DNA of 64,000 nucleotides, from assembly GCA_015548865.1 (NCBI GenBank), contig JADMXW010000013.1:62001-126000 (forward strand), given 5' to 3'. Below, piece after piece: positions 1 to 8,591 of this stretch. The notes beneath the pieces were generated by a model. The model saw nothing but the letters and a program-made list of their open reading frames with translations. It was not told the DNA's origin and made no database searches. This stretch comes from Serratia marcescens (GTDB lineage Bacteria > Pseudomonadota > Gammaproteobacteria > Enterobacterales > Enterobacteriaceae). Made by a program: the position numbers and the translations under genes. Position 1 is the stretch's first letter. Each line of letters opens with the position of its first letter.

Positions 1-252
1 CTGCCGGACGAATATGGCGATCACCACGGCGCAGATAGCGCCCAGAAAATATGGGTTCCCCGGGAACGCCCTTACGATGCCGTTCTCCATAAGAATGATC
101 GGGCCGCAAATGGCGGTAAGCAGACATGGCGCGGAATACCGCAATGCATCGTGGAATACCTGCGGCATCTTCACCGGCGTGTTCGGGTCGAGAAAAACAT
201 AGCGATTGACAAAGACAACCGCGGCCAACGTTAACAAGAGAGCCCAGGTCAT
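1..252 (-). CDS. azlD: AzlD-type branched-chain amino acid export subunit (3' end off the window)
   Basis: This is the small membrane partner of AzlC; together the two export branched-chain amino acids. Translation from the ATG at 252 gives MTWALLLTLAAVVFVNRYVF followed by two more hydrophobic stretches, the usual hydrophobic AzlD pattern. The start overlaps the azlC stop in an ATGA, so the two are translationally coupled. About 84 codons are visible; the family is usually about 100 residues, so only the C-terminus is missing past the left edge. The pairing with azlC makes the assignment secure. Confidence 0.85.
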   Translation of the reverse strand, partial: MTWALLLTLAAVVFVNRYVFLDPNTPVKMPQVFHDALRYSAPCLLTAICGPIILMENGIVRAFPGNPYFLGAICAVVIAIFVRQ

Positions 253-980
253 TGCCGCTCCTTCGCGATACGGGATACAAAGACTGAAATCATCATGCTC
301 GCGCAGCCCGCGATCACAATCGCGCCTTCCACGTCCAGATACGTGAGCAGCATGGAAAGCAGGAGCGAGGAGATGACGCCGACGAGCGTGCTGATGTTCT
401 TGATCATTGGCACGACAATCGTGATGAAGGTCGCGATGATCGAGAAATCCAGGTGGTATTGATCGAGGTTCGGGATGGACGTCGCCATCGCGATACCCAT
501 CAGGCTGAACGCAACCCATCCGATATAGAACGTAATCCCTGCGCCCAGCAAATAACTGAACGACAGATCGCGCTTCCGATCCTCCTTGCTGCTCAACGCG
601 AACAGTTCGTCGGTCAGCAGAAAGCCGATCGGCACCCGGAATCGAAGATGTAGCGTTGAAACGAATTTCCGAAGGTTCAATCCGTAAATGAGGTGCTGCG
701 AGGTGATGAAGAACACCGAAATGATGATCGTGAGGGCATTTGCTCCCGACATCAGCAGTCCCAGGGTGACCAGCTGAGCGGCGCCCGCAAAGAAGATCGC
801 GGACATACCGACGCTCTGCCAAAAATCGAGACCGGATTGAATCGCCATCGAACCCGCGAGTATCCCCCATGGAATCACGGACACACAAAGCGGCAGCATC
901 TCTATGACACCGCTAAAGAACTCCCGTCGCCATGTATGCTGATGCCTTGATGAATGTTCATCAGGTATTGTTTTTTCCAT
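249..980 (-). CDS. azlC: AzlC-type branched-chain amino acid permease
   Basis: The 243-residue polytopic inner-membrane protein is the large subunit of the AzlCD exporter (leucine, isoleucine, valine and analogues). The N-terminal part contains the family-typical run LPLCVSVIPWGILAGSMAIQ, then several hydrophobic segments, with the SQHLIYGLNLRK region in the middle. Length is normal for AzlC. It lies downstream of an AraC regulator on the same strand and overlaps azlD by 4 bp. The 297 bp between it and the regulator hold no convincing gene and probably carry its promoter. It may share substrates with the amino-acid hydroxylase and exporter at 26-27.7 kb, but that is only inference. Confidence 0.9.
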   Translation of the reverse strand: MEKTIPDEHSSRHQHTWRREFFSGVIEMLPLCVSVIPWGILAGSMAIQSGLDFWQSVGMSAIFFAGAAQLVTLGLLMSGANALTIIISVFFITSQHLIYGLNLRKFVSTLHLRFRVPIGFLLTDELFALSSKEDRKRDLSFSYLLGAGITFYIGWVAFSLMGIAMATSIPNLDQYHLDFSIIATFITIVVPMIKNISTLVGVISSLLLSMLLTYLDVEGAIVIAGCASMMISVFVSRIAKERQ

Positions 981-1277
981 TGTTGGCTTGTCAGTCTGAA
1001 AGTTAGAAGTTGACTGAGGCTAACAACGTGGAATGCCGGTGTATTGGATGAATTTGCTCATCACATCGGCGGTAACGACTGGACTTCTGGCGAGAGTGGT
1101 GGCGGGCTACATGGCCACAGATTTCAGCGCAAGCAGACACGCGGCCGGATGTTCCCGGCGCGATGATGGGCAGGAGGCTTGCTGCCACACACCGAGGCGG
1201 TGGTGAGTTCCGAAGCTACCGGGCGGTTCTTCGGGAATCTGATTTTCGGGCCGGTATGATCGCGCCCGGCCGGAAAC

Positions 1278-2114
1278 TTACGAGACGCTTCGGACAAACT
1301 CGCCCGGCGTGATGCCTACCGATCCCTTGAAGTGACGGCTGAGATGGCTCTGATCCGTAAAGCCGCATAGCGTGGACACGGTGGCTATGGGGTGCCCTTT
1401 TAGCAGCAACTCTTTTGCCTTCCGGACTCGGGCCTGAACAAGGTACGCGTGAGGCGGTATACCGACCGCCGATTTGAACTGCCGCAGGAAATGCCACGGG
1501 CTCAGCCCGGCGATTTCAGCAAGCTCCAGCAGGGACAAATCCCTTTCAGGGCAACTGTCGATGATTTCCTTGATCATCATGACACGCTGCTCTGCGGACG
1601 GCAGCTCGCGCGGGGATAGCCGCGTCTTGCCGTGGCGCATCATCAGCCAGGTCAGTGACGACATCAACAACGTTTCCTTGAATAGCGTATTTCCCGGCTG
1701 CGCAAGCAACGTGAAGGTCATCATTAGCTGCTGCGCCAGTCCCGGGTCGTGCAGCACCGCGTCGGGAAACCACGGCACACTTCCCTCCGATTGGCGGATG
1801 TCCCTGGAAATGGACTTGAACAAATCGGGATGAGGATAAATGGCCCTGTAAGCCCAGCCGTTTTCCAGCTCGGAGCAACCGGTATGCACGTCATCGGCAT
1901 TGACAAGAATGATGTCCCCTCTGGGGGCCACATGTTCCCCTCCGGAGCGATAGAACCGCTGGGCTCCTTCCTCGATCACACCGATGCAATAGGTCTCATG
2001 AACGTGCCGCGGAAAGCGCTGGCGAACGTAACGGGCCTGAAGCATCTCCAGCCCACCCAGCTCGCTAAGGTAACGATATCGGGCTTGTTCCTTGGGACGT
2101 TTTTTTTCTGCCAT
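1278..2114 (-). CDS. AraC-family transcriptional regulator
   Basis: This regulator has an N-terminal cupin-type sensing domain (RFPRHVHETYCIGVIEEGAQ) and a C-terminal double helix-turn-helix typical of AraC/XylS proteins (LSLLELAEIAGLSPWHFLRQ, then the second helix pair around FTDQSHLSRHFK). I chose the ATG at 2114 (MAEKKRPKEQ) because an AAGAG ribosome site sits about 7 bases before it; an upstream in-frame ATG at 2159 would add 15 residues. It lies directly upstream of azlCD on the same strand, and this pairing suggests that it controls azlCD in response to an amino acid or related effector. The effector cannot be read from the sequence. Confidence 0.85.
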   Translation of the reverse strand: MAEKKRPKEQARYRYLSELGGLEMLQARYVRQRFPRHVHETYCIGVIEEGAQRFYRSGGEHVAPRGDIILVNADDVHTGCSELENGWAYRAIYPHPDLFKSISRDIRQSEGSVPWFPDAVLHDPGLAQQLMMTFTLLAQPGNTLFKETLLMSSLTWLMMRHGKTRLSPRELPSAEQRVMMIKEIIDSCPERDLSLLELAEIAGLSPWHFLRQFKSAVGIPPHAYLVQARVRKAKELLLKGHPIATVSTLCGFTDQSHLSRHFKGSVGITPGEFVRSVS

Positions 2115-2243
2115 CCGGGCGCTCTTTTTTTTGTACAAAATTGCTGATCCGGGCAGCAAGAAATTGCTCTGATTGATCGCGACAGATGCGCTTCCAGGGC
2201 ATTCAGTGGCGTCGCACGGCAGGCGGCAGGGTCGACGCCGACA

Positions 2244-2771
2244 CTATGAAATCGATCGGGTTTGCGCGCTCTGGGGTAACAGGAGCTTGCGTGCATCCTT
2301 CAACAACAGCAGTAGCTGCTGCTCCCGTACGGGTGATGCCTCGAAACCGAAGCGCTGGTAGAAGCGTGCGGCCTCATCATCGATCGGATGCGTCAGCATG
2401 GCCCGCACGCCAGCTTGCTCGGAGATGATGACCGTGCGCCGGATTGCTTCCTGCAGCAGCCCCACGCCAATACCACGCCCGTGCATACGCTGGTCGACAG
2501 CCAACCGCGCCAGGATGACAACGGGGACGGGATATCCACCCATTCCCTTTCGCACACGATCAGGCGCTTCGAGGGTATCGATCTGGCCCACTGTCAGGCT
2601 GAAATACCCAACGACCCGCTGTTCGTCGGCCACGACATAGGTTTTGGCTGAGCCGCTGGACTGTGACTGCCGGGCATGCCGCACCAGCCAGTCGTTCAAA
2701 CTGGCTTTGCCGCAATCGAATTCGTCGAGCTCATGACCTGCGGCGAGCGCTGACGGCTCCGTCAATTCCAT
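2244..2771 (-). CDS. TacT-like GNAT acetyltransferase toxin
   Basis: The 175-residue GNAT-fold protein matches the TacT/AtaT-type toxins, which acetylate the amino group of charged tRNAs and stop translation. Visible features are the N-terminal ELDEFDCGKASLNDWLVRHA region, the acetyl-CoA pyrophosphate loop RMHGRGIG after ILARLAVD, and the C-terminal RFYQRFGFEAS with its conserved tyrosine. It starts at the last base of the DUF1778 antitoxin gene, the standard coupled arrangement. The type II toxin-antitoxin role is secure by family and context; the tRNA target is not visible. Confidence 0.88.
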   Translation of the reverse strand: MELTEPSALAAGHELDEFDCGKASLNDWLVRHARQSQSSGSAKTYVVADEQRVVGYFSLTVGQIDTLEAPDRVRKGMGGYPVPVVILARLAVDQRMHGRGIGVGLLQEAIRRTVIISEQAGVRAMLTHPIDDEAARFYQRFGFEASPVREQQLLLLLKDARKLLLPQSAQTRSIS

Positions 2772-3049
2772 CAGCTACTCCACGGTGCGGGACGCGAGAA
2801 CAGATCCTTCAGCCCTGCATTGTCCTGCGCCGGCCGATCCAGCAGATCCAGAAGCGCGTGCGACTGGCTGCCCGAGACCACGAACAGGCGCTGGTCAAGC
2901 AATGTCTGTTCAGCCGCCTGATAGGCGCTGTCGAGGATGAAGTCCGTCATCGACTTGTGAGCGACATCGGCTGCCCGTCGCAGCACGGCTTCCTGCTGCT
3001 GCGTTGCGCGCAGCCCGAAGCGCGCGGTTTTCGTTGCTGAAGTACCCAT
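2771..3049 (-). CDS. DUF1778 (TacA-like) ribbon-helix-helix antitoxin
   Basis: The 92-residue protein has an N-terminal ribbon-helix-helix (ARFGLRATQQQEAVLRRAAD) and the DUF1778 helix KSMTDFILDSAYQAAEQTLL. Its C-terminal arm (LLDRPAQDNAGLKDLFSRPA) would wrap the toxin and block its acetyl-CoA site. A GGAG ribosome site precedes the ATG. It is the first gene of the pair and overlaps the toxin start, so antitoxin is made first. Proteins of this family bind their own promoter with the toxin; the roughly 150 bp upstream would hold that operator, though I could not pick out a clear palindrome. Confidence 0.88.
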   Translation of the reverse strand: MGTSATKTARFGLRATQQQEAVLRRAADVAHKSMTDFILDSAYQAAEQTLLDQRLFVVSGSQSHALLDLLDRPAQDNAGLKDLFSRPAPWSS

Positions 3050-3193
3050 GGGAGCATCTCCGGAAGTTGCATTCTGTACGACACGTTAGCACAACAGGCG
3101 TACAAAAGCCAGCCCCGCCGCGCAGGACAACAAGGTTGACCCTGCACGCGGATTGGCGCGGGACGGCAGCATCTTCCGCTGCCAGTCTTGCGG

Positions 3194-3330
3194 CATGTGT
3201 TGCTGATCCCGATCAGCGCCATGCCAGCAGCCAGGTCTTCAGGCTGCGCCGTGGAACAACCACGTAGACCGATCCAGTCCGCCTCGCATCGTTTTCGCGG
3301 ACGCACGCCACAGCCGGCGTCGATGCACTT
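3194..3330 (+). ncRNA. Structured leader element, copy A (type I)
   Basis: This is the first of five copies of a leader of about 135 nt. In order it forms GCTGATC/GATCAGC, then GCAGCC paired with GGCTGC around a TCTTCA-containing loop, CGTGG/CCACG, GTCCGC/GCGGAC, and CGCC/GGCG followed by GATGCA. The same order of stems recurs at 5126, 6036 and 11573, and in shorter form at 9690. It lies in the 5' leader of the GHKL ATPase gene, ending about 120 nt before the start codon. No reading frame is conserved between copies, so it acts as RNA or DNA structure rather than as a gene. Confidence 0.6.
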
Positions 3331-3453
3331 CGTCCCCGCGCGATCACCGCTCTTCCAGTTCACGCCCGGCACCAAACGGCCAGCCGCGGCGCGTCTTCGC
3401 TCGCGCTTTCATCCTTCGCGTCCACTGCGGCGCACGACTTTCAGGAGGCCCCC

Positions 3454-5019
3454 ATGGGCACTATCCGTCTCAAGACCAATCAGCACCGTCTGATTTCCAA
3501 CCTGCGACATGCCTTCAATCCGCAGTCCATGCTCGGCGAACTGCTGCAGAATGCACGGCGAGCCGGTGCAAACCAGATCCACATCACGGTGGACGACGCC
3601 TCGATCACCGTCAGCGACGACGGCGCCGGCATCGCCGACATGCAATCCCTGATTCATATCGCCGAATCCGGCTGGGACCCGGAACTGCAGGCGCGCGAGA
3701 ACGCCTTCGGCATGGGCGTGCTTTCGACCTTGTATTTTTCCACGCACCTGTCGGTGCATTCGGGTGCGCAGGCGTTCAGTGCCAGCACCGCGACCATCAT
3801 CCGCGGCGATGGCATTGAGGTCCATGCTGAAGAAGCACGTATCGGCACGGAGATTCGTCTCGATGGCGTGCAATCTCCAACCGCCGCCGTCAATCTGCCG
3901 ACCTGGGTGGCACAGCAACTCAAGAGGCTATGCGAGGCCTTTCCGGTGCCTGTCTTCCTCAATGGCAAGGAACTGGTTCGACCGTTGGCCAATCCTGCCT
4001 TGCAATGGCGCGAAACACCTGTCGGCCGGATTCTGCTCAACCTGGAGGCTTCATGCGTCCAGTGGCAGTGCTTCCTGCAGGGGCTTCCCATCGGTCTTCC
4101 GCCCCGCGCATCGAATTATCACGTGGTCGTGCTGCGCGATGACATGATCGCCCGGCTTCCCGATCGGCAGCATCTGCTCAATGAGGCTGACGAATACGTC
4201 CGTATCCAGGCTGCGATCAATCAAGCCTACCGTCAGGCCTTGATCGAATCCAGGCAGCAGTTGCCGGGCAGCGAGTTCGTGGAGCACTACGCCGAAAGGT
4301 GCCTTACCTCATCCAATGCAGACCTGCTCAACGATATCCCCTTTGTTCCGTTGGCATGGTTCCGCGACTGGCACGACACTCCTCCAGGACATTGCCGCTT
4401 CTGGGAACGCTATCACCGCACCGGAATATCGGCCAGTGAGGCTCTGAAGGAGGTCGGCGTCTGGTGCATCGACAGCGAGGACGATGATCAGTCGACTGCC
4501 GAGGTCTACCTTAGCGCTCGCAAAGGGTTTCTGCTGGAGGAAACACGGCTGGATTCCAAGCATTGGCTGATGCCCATGGTCCGAACGATCAGGCCCGAGC
4601 AGATTGTCGTCCAGCATGCCACCAGGCTGTATGAAGACAATCACCCCAGCCTGGCGGACGGCGCACTCTCGCTGGTTCTGGTCGAAGGCCTGCGCGTCAG
4701 TCTGGAAGGCGAGCCCGGCGAGTATCCGGTACATGCCGTGCGCAGGGTCGACACCCTCTACCTCACCGTAGACGTGGGCTCCGTCACCCGGCTGATTTCG
4801 GACTACATGTTCGATGACCGTTACGACGAAGCCAGCGAGGCCGAGGACGAGCGGACCATCGATACCTTCATCGCCATCGGCTCTTCGCAGGACCCGGTTC
4901 GCGTCATCAGCGCCTTGCTGCCGGACATGCTGCGCTATACGCCTCAGCCCAAACTGGCAGGCGCGACGGTGCGGCTGGTCTTCGATGATGAAGGCAAGCT
5001 ACATACGATCACCAATTGA
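3454..5019 (+). CDS. GHKL (Hsp90-like) ATP-binding protein
   Basis: The 521-residue protein has a complete N-terminal GHKL ATPase fold: the N box ELLQNARRAGANQIHI, the G1 box DDGAGI and the G2 box NAFGMGVLS all fall within the first 100 residues. The remaining 400 residues are not recognisable and have no membrane segment or histidine-kinase dimerisation motif, so this is not a sensor kinase. Similar stand-alone GHKL proteins occur in the maintenance region of ICEs. A CAGGAGG ribosome site fixes the start. It is the first gene of the plus-strand ICE block, behind a structured leader, and is followed by a strong terminator. Its cellular role is unknown. Confidence 0.75.
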   Translation: MGTIRLKTNQHRLISNLRHAFNPQSMLGELLQNARRAGANQIHITVDDASITVSDDGAGIADMQSLIHIAESGWDPELQARENAFGMGVLSTLYFSTHLSVHSGAQAFSASTATIIRGDGIEVHAEEARIGTEIRLDGVQSPTAAVNLPTWVAQQLKRLCEAFPVPVFLNGKELVRPLANPALQWRETPVGRILLNLEASCVQWQCFLQGLPIGLPPRASNYHVVVLRDDMIARLPDRQHLLNEADEYVRIQAAINQAYRQALIESRQQLPGSEFVEHYAERCLTSSNADLLNDIPFVPLAWFRDWHDTPPGHCRFWERYHRTGISASEALKEVGVWCIDSEDDDQSTAEVYLSARKGFLLEETRLDSKHWLMPMVRTIRPEQIVVQHATRLYEDNHPSLADGALSLVLVEGLRVSLEGEPGEYPVHAVRRVDTLYLTVDVGSVTRLISDYMFDDRYDEASEAEDERTIDTFIAIGSSQDPVRVISALLPDMLRYTPQPKLAGATVRLVFDDEGKLHTITN

Positions 5020-5030
5020 TCCACCTCACA

Positions 5031-5058
5031 AACGCTCCTTCGGGAGCGTTTTTTTTGG
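5031..5058 (+). terminator. Rho-independent terminator after the GHKL ATPase gene
   Basis: AACGCTCC pairs with GGAGCGTT around a TTCG tetraloop and is followed by a run of T. It lies 12 bp after the stop codon, so the next gene needs its own promoter within the following 280 bp. Confidence 0.9.
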
Positions 5059-5125
5059 CAATAGGGCCAGGTCTGCATTCCGATTGACGCAGGACGAAGC
5101 CGCACTGGATCGTCATGCTCATTCC

Positions 5126-5262
5126 CATGCGTTGCTGATGATTCAGCACCATGCCAGCAGCTACGGTCTTCCAGGCTGCGCCGCGGTTCCCACGCGCCGA
5201 CCGAACCAGTCCGCTTCGCATCGATTCCGCGGATGCACGCCATAGCCGGCGTTGATGCAATT
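5126..5262 (+). ncRNA. Structured leader element, copy B (type I)
   Basis: This is the second copy of the five-stem leader. It keeps GCTGA/TCAGC, GCAGCT/GGCTGC (a G-T wobble replaces a Watson-Crick pair), CGCG-type stem 3, GTCCGC/GCGGAT and CGCC/GGCG before GTTGATGCA. It ends about 80 nt before the start codon at 5341. Between it and the gene is the shorter two-hairpin leader: GGAC/GTCC (5281-5297), then ATGAGG/CCTCAT (5305-5325), immediately before the AGGAG ribosome site. Confidence 0.6.
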
Positions 5263-5340
5263 TCTTTCCTAACCCCTGCGGGACACACGCCACGTCCTGT
5301 CGGGATGAGGCCGTTCCCGCCTCATTTCACAGGAGTTCCC

Positions 5341-5898
5341 ATGAGCATTCATCAACAGCGCGTCAGCCTGAAAAACCTCAAGGTTGCCGATTTCGCCAGC
5401 GAGGAAACGCTTTGCTTCACAGCCACCGTTTTGTTCGACGGCGAGCCCATCGCCGACGCCAATAATGACGGCCACGGCGGCATGACCTTCGTCCGCGCAC
5501 GCGACGGTAAACGCTCGAAGCTCGCTGAAGCGGAGGAGTTCGCGGCAAGCCTGCCACCGGATGTCACCGAGTACGACGACCCCCAGGATCGTTCGCGCAA
5601 GTTGACCATCGAGATCACGCTGGACTACCTGGTCGACCATCTCGCCAACACGATGCACGCGGACAAGAAAATCCGCGCCGCCTTCAATCGTGACATCGGC
5701 AACAAGGTGCTGTTCGTCAAGGACGGCAAATTGCTGTTCCTCAAGGGCGTCAAGCTCAAGACCATCACCGACAGGCCCGCCTACTTCGCCAGGCTACGCG
5801 CCGCGCAAAAGCAGCCAATCGTCATCCTCGCCGAGCTCGCTCCCGATGCGGCCTTTGCCCTCTGGAAACAGCACACCGGCAACGACGACGCATCCTGA
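5341..5898 (+). CDS. ICE-associated protein of unknown function, 185 aa
   Basis: I do not recognise a named family. The protein (MSIHQQRVSLKNLKVADFAS...) is soluble, without signal peptide or membrane segment, and mixes beta-rich sequence (FTATVLFDGEPIADANNDGH) with a C-terminal alpha/beta part. The start at 5341 is set by an AGGAG site 5 bases upstream; the open frame extends further but into the leader RNA. It is a single-gene unit between two terminators and behind both leader types. The proteins of this block are typical unnamed ICE backbone products. Confidence 0.7.
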   Translation: MSIHQQRVSLKNLKVADFASEETLCFTATVLFDGEPIADANNDGHGGMTFVRARDGKRSKLAEAEEFAASLPPDVTEYDDPQDRSRKLTIEITLDYLVDHLANTMHADKKIRAAFNRDIGNKVLFVKDGKLLFLKGVKLKTITDRPAYFARLRAAQKQPIVILAELAPDAAFALWKQHTGNDDAS

Positions 5899-5924
5899 TC
5901 GTCCGCTGGCGAGACACCATCAAC

Positions 5925-5954
5925 AAGCCTCGCATTTTTTGCGGGGCTTTTTTT
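5925..5954 (+). terminator. Rho-independent terminator
   Basis: AAGCCTCGC pairs with GCGGGGCTT across a short T-rich loop and is followed by a T run. It ends the single-gene unit starting at 5341. Confidence 0.85.
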
Positions 5955-6035
5955 GCGCACACGTCTCTCAATCGGGGGGTGGCCGGTATCTCATTTCGGC
6001 ATGACGATCGACGCCACCTGCTTGATGCTTGGCCA

Positions 6036-6172
6036 CATGTGTTGCTGATGTTTTCAGCGCCATGCCAGCAGCCAGGGTCTTTCCGGCTGTGCCGCGGAGT
6101 TCTCCGCGCCGACCCACCAGTCCGCCACGCATCACCTTCGCGGACGCACGCCATCACGGCGTCGATGCATTT
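6036..6172 (+). ncRNA. Structured leader element, copy C (type I)
   Basis: This third copy keeps GCTGA/TCAGC with a different loop, GCAGCC/GGCTGT, a longer stem 3 (CGCGGAG with CTCCGCG), GTCCGC/GCGGAC and CGCC/GGCG, ending GTCGATGCAT. It is followed at 6183-6225 by the short two-hairpin leader (ACGGGA/TTCCGT, then TGGCG/CGCCA) just before the AGGAG of the gene at 6242. Confidence 0.6.
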
Positions 6173-6241
6173 CCATCAACCCACGGGACGCTTCCACTTC
6201 CGTAGGGATGTGGCGCCTCCCGCCATTGTCAGGAGAACACC

Positions 6242-6466
6242 ATGTCCATTGCTTCACATCCCCAACCCCGGATCGGCCATCTGGCCTTGTTCTGGGTCGG
6301 CAAGCGTCTGCCCCTGCGAGTGCTGAGAAGCGCAGCAGGCTACTACATCGGCACGACCGATGAAGAAGGCCCGGTCTCGCGCGAGTCCATCGAATATTTC
6401 CCCAGTAGCGAAGTTGCAGCGACCGCTCTCGAAAACGGTGAGTGGCAGCAGCGTTCGCATCCTTGA
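6242..6466 (+). CDS. Small ICE protein of unknown function, 74 aa
   Basis: The 74-residue protein begins MSIASHPQPRIGHLALFWVG and continues with a short beta-rich segment (RVLRSAAGYYIGTTDEEGPV). I do not recognise a family. The AGGAG ribosome site 6 bases before the ATG and the preceding conserved leaders support it as a real gene. The next gene starts 25 bp after its stop, so the two are likely co-transcribed. Confidence 0.6.
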   Translation: MSIASHPQPRIGHLALFWVGKRLPLRVLRSAAGYYIGTTDEEGPVSRESIEYFPSSEVAATALENGEWQQRSHP

Positions 6467-6491
6467 TCGTACAGCCACAGGAGTCATAGCG

Positions 6492-6890
6492 ATGAACCTG
6501 AAAATTTCTCTCCCCCAAGAGGTCGTCGATCAGATCGCGCTTGAAGAAGCGCATTTCGCATTGGCGCCATCCGCTTTCTTCCGCGCCTGGAAGCGCGGCG
6601 TGGAGATCGCCGGTGTCGAGTGGTTTGGCGACGGCACCCGCGAAGGATTTCTGAATGCGGCCAGCAAATGGGATCTGCGTCCCAACTTGCTTCTGCTCAA
6701 CGATGCCCTGGGCGTCCTGAGTGGCGGACAGCGGCTCTTCCTTTCTGCAATGGTCAGCTTCTACAACAACCACGAGGGCGCAGCGATGCTCAAGCGTATC
6801 GGCTTCGAAGGTCTCGCCGATCTCGGCGGCCTCGACCTGGAACGCAGGAAAGTGATCGCGCAGCTGGTGCTCAACTACAGCGGCTGGTGA
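6492..6890 (+). CDS. ICE protein of unknown function, 132 aa
   Basis: Translation from the ATG at 6492 (preceded by CAGGAG) gives MNLKISLPQEVVDQIALEEA and a largely alpha-helical protein ending QLVLNYSGW. There is no membrane segment or known catalytic motif. The middle (LLLLNDALGVLSGGQRLFLS) looks like a helical bundle. It follows the 74-residue gene closely and precedes another gene with a leader hairpin, so it probably ends a two-gene unit. Confidence 0.65.
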   Translation: MNLKISLPQEVVDQIALEEAHFALAPSAFFRAWKRGVEIAGVEWFGDGTREGFLNAASKWDLRPNLLLLNDALGVLSGGQRLFLSAMVSFYNNHEGAAMLKRIGFEGLADLGGLDLERRKVIAQLVLNYSGW

Positions 6891-6965
6891 GCCGTTTCAT
6901 TGTTTTCCGACCGACGCTTTAAGGCACGGCTCGCCTCTGTCCTGGCGTCTCCCTTCTACTCCCCA

Positions 6966-7020
6966 TGCGGATGCTCATGTCCGCAGGGACGTGGCTCCGC
7001 TCAATCATCAAGAGGAGCCA
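6966..7020 (+). promoter_or_regulatory. Two-hairpin leader sequestering the ribosome site (gene at 7026)
   Basis: TGCGGA (6966) pairs with TCCGCA (6980). Then TGGCTCC (6992-6998) pairs perfectly with GGAGCCA (7014-7020), which contains the Shine-Dalgarno GAGGAG. This is the clearest ribosome-site-occluding example in the block. Confidence 0.6.
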
Positions 7021-7025
7021 TCATC

Positions 7026-7700
7026 ATGGCGAATAATTATTACGAAGCTACCGGCGTTCTGATGCTGGAGCGTGTCACGCCTGTTATCTCCGCACTGTTC
7101 GGCGCCTTCAATCTCGACGCCAACTATCCAGGAAACGGGCGGGCATTCATCGCAACGATCGCCGAAACCAACGATCCGCAATGGAGTGACGTGCTGGAGG
7201 GCCTGACGACCCTATCCACTCAGCTCAACATTTCACCTGGTGATGAACCCGAGACGACAATCGATGTGGTTCTTGAAGCACTCGCCAGGCATTTCCACGC
7301 CGATCAGGACGAAGATCTCGAAAACCTTATCGAACATCATCCGTTTGATGGTGACGCAGACCTCGAAGCCTTGTTCCTGATCGCCTCTTGCTTCAACGAT
7401 GGCCATAACCTTGTCGCTATTCAGTTCGAGGGTTGCTGGTACTGCAGCAAACCAAGGCTGTTCGAGTTCGGTGGTAACGCCTGCTTCATCAGTCGGGAGA
7501 TCAGGCTGTTCGGGAACTCCACTCAGGCGCTGGAACTCGCAACTGATCTGCATAGGGCGCTGCGGGAGGGCGATCTGACTGTAGCAGCCGCCCGCATAAC
7601 ACTTGAAACGGCAAGACTGCTTGCCGGGGTTCAAGATCACAATAGCCGCAGGGAACTGCGGCAACGCATAGCCGAGGGTCTGCTCCAAAATCAGGACTGA
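7026..7700 (+). CDS. ICE protein of unknown function, 224 aa
   Basis: Start 7026 (MANNYYEATGVLMLERVTPV) follows a GAGGAG site. The protein is acidic and apparently soluble. The middle (CFNDGHNLVAIQFEGCWYCS) and the C-terminal helical repeat (TLETARLLAGVQDHNSRREL) do not match a family I know. Its start codon is preceded by a hairpin that would hide the ribosome site, and another such leader follows before the next gene. It is likely an ICE backbone gene of unknown role. Confidence 0.7.
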   Translation: MANNYYEATGVLMLERVTPVISALFGAFNLDANYPGNGRAFIATIAETNDPQWSDVLEGLTTLSTQLNISPGDEPETTIDVVLEALARHFHADQDEDLENLIEHHPFDGDADLEALFLIASCFNDGHNLVAIQFEGCWYCSKPRLFEFGGNACFISREIRLFGNSTQALELATDLHRALREGDLTVAAARITLETARLLAGVQDHNSRRELRQRIAEGLLQNQD

Positions 7701-7734
7701 GCTTTCGACCAAGGCTGCGCATTTTATCCACCCA

Positions 7735-7780
7735 CCGGGGCGTTATCCCCGGAGGGGGCGCTCCGCCTAACTCGCTGGAG
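7735..7780 (+). promoter_or_regulatory. Two-hairpin leader (gene at 7788)
   Basis: CCGGGG (7735) pairs with CCCCGG (7747). A second, weaker stem pairs CTCC (7761) with the Shine-Dalgarno GGAG (7777). The CCACCC...GGGG...CCCC...GGGG pattern is shared with the leaders at 13120, 16911, 17341 and 17753. Confidence 0.5.
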
Positions 7781-7787
7781 AAATCTC

Positions 7788-8501
7788 ATGTCCCAGACGC
7801 TCAATCCCTTCATCCGCGGCTATCAGCACTTGCATTTCGTCCGCACGCTTTGCATCACCCACGCAGACGACAGCCCGCCAGTCTGGCGGCCGCTGCATCC
7901 CAGCCAGGCGCATCTGCCTGACGAACAGATCGCGCAGTTTCCCTGCATTCTGTGCAACGACTTTGCGTTGATCACCGAAGGCCAGGAAATCCTGAAGGAA
8001 CTGGAAAGCCAATGCCAGACCGATGGAGTTGTGCGCACGGTAGTCTATGCCATTACCGGCGATGACTTCGATCAGCCTGTTCATATCGCAGACACCTACT
8101 CCGGAAAATCTGCGGAGGAAGTGATCCACCGACTGAGCTTCGAGACCGGCTTTTACAGCCGGTGCTGGGAAATCAGTACGGCGCACATTACCGAAGAGGC
8201 TTCCCGCTACCTGGCCGAGTTGGCTGATATCGCCACCCCGACTGCCTTCCAGTTCATCGCATTCCGCATTCCCTATAGCCCGGCGATTGGCGTAAAACTG
8301 ATCGCCACGCCATGGACAGATGAGAACCTGTTGCAGATTGAGGGCATTACCGCTGCACAACTGCGGCAGCAACATCTGGACAAGGGCATGCCGGAATCCC
8401 TGGTTGATACTCTCCATCTGGCGGCTTTGGCCGACATCCGCATCCTGATCTTCGATGCCGATGCCCCGATCCTGGATGGACTGCCACAATATGAAGAATA
8501 A
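7788..8501 (+). CDS. ICE protein of unknown function, 237 aa
   Basis: The protein starts MSQTLNPFIRGYQHLHFVRT after a GGAG site. It is soluble, with alternating alpha and beta segments and an acidic C-terminus (IRILIFDADAPILDGLPQYEE). Two cysteines sit in FPCILCNDF. I recognise no family. The strong terminator 17 bp downstream closes this transcription unit. Confidence 0.7.
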   Translation: MSQTLNPFIRGYQHLHFVRTLCITHADDSPPVWRPLHPSQAHLPDEQIAQFPCILCNDFALITEGQEILKELESQCQTDGVVRTVVYAITGDDFDQPVHIADTYSGKSAEEVIHRLSFETGFYSRCWEISTAHITEEASRYLAELADIATPTAFQFIAFRIPYSPAIGVKLIATPWTDENLLQIEGITAAQLRQQHLDKGMPESLVDTLHLAALADIRILIFDADAPILDGLPQYEE

Positions 8502-8517
8502 CTGTAGATTGAAATTT

Positions 8518-8545
8518 GAGCCTCCTCGCGAGGCTCTCTTTTTTA
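8518..8545 (+). terminator. Rho-independent terminator
   Basis: GAGCCTC pairs with GAGGCTC across CTCGC and is followed by TCTTTTTTAT, just after the stop at 8501. Confidence 0.85.
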
Positions 8546-8591
8546 TAGTTCCATAGAGTTCGGTTTTGTATTTTCTGGAAACCTTGTGACG

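Noticed and set aside
1003-1188. 61-codon minus-strand frame between azlC and the araC gene
   Set aside because: It has no ribosome site or family resemblance, and its amino-acid composition looks like random GC-rich sequence.
3409-5288. Long minus-strand frames opposite the GHKL ATPase gene
   Set aside because: They are shadows of a strongly supported plus-strand gene and have no motif.
5201-5340. Upstream extension of the gene at 5341 into the leader
   Set aside because: The extra codons fall in the structured leader; an AGGAG site sits just before the 5341 ATG. The same logic sets the starts at 7026, 9864 and 13688.
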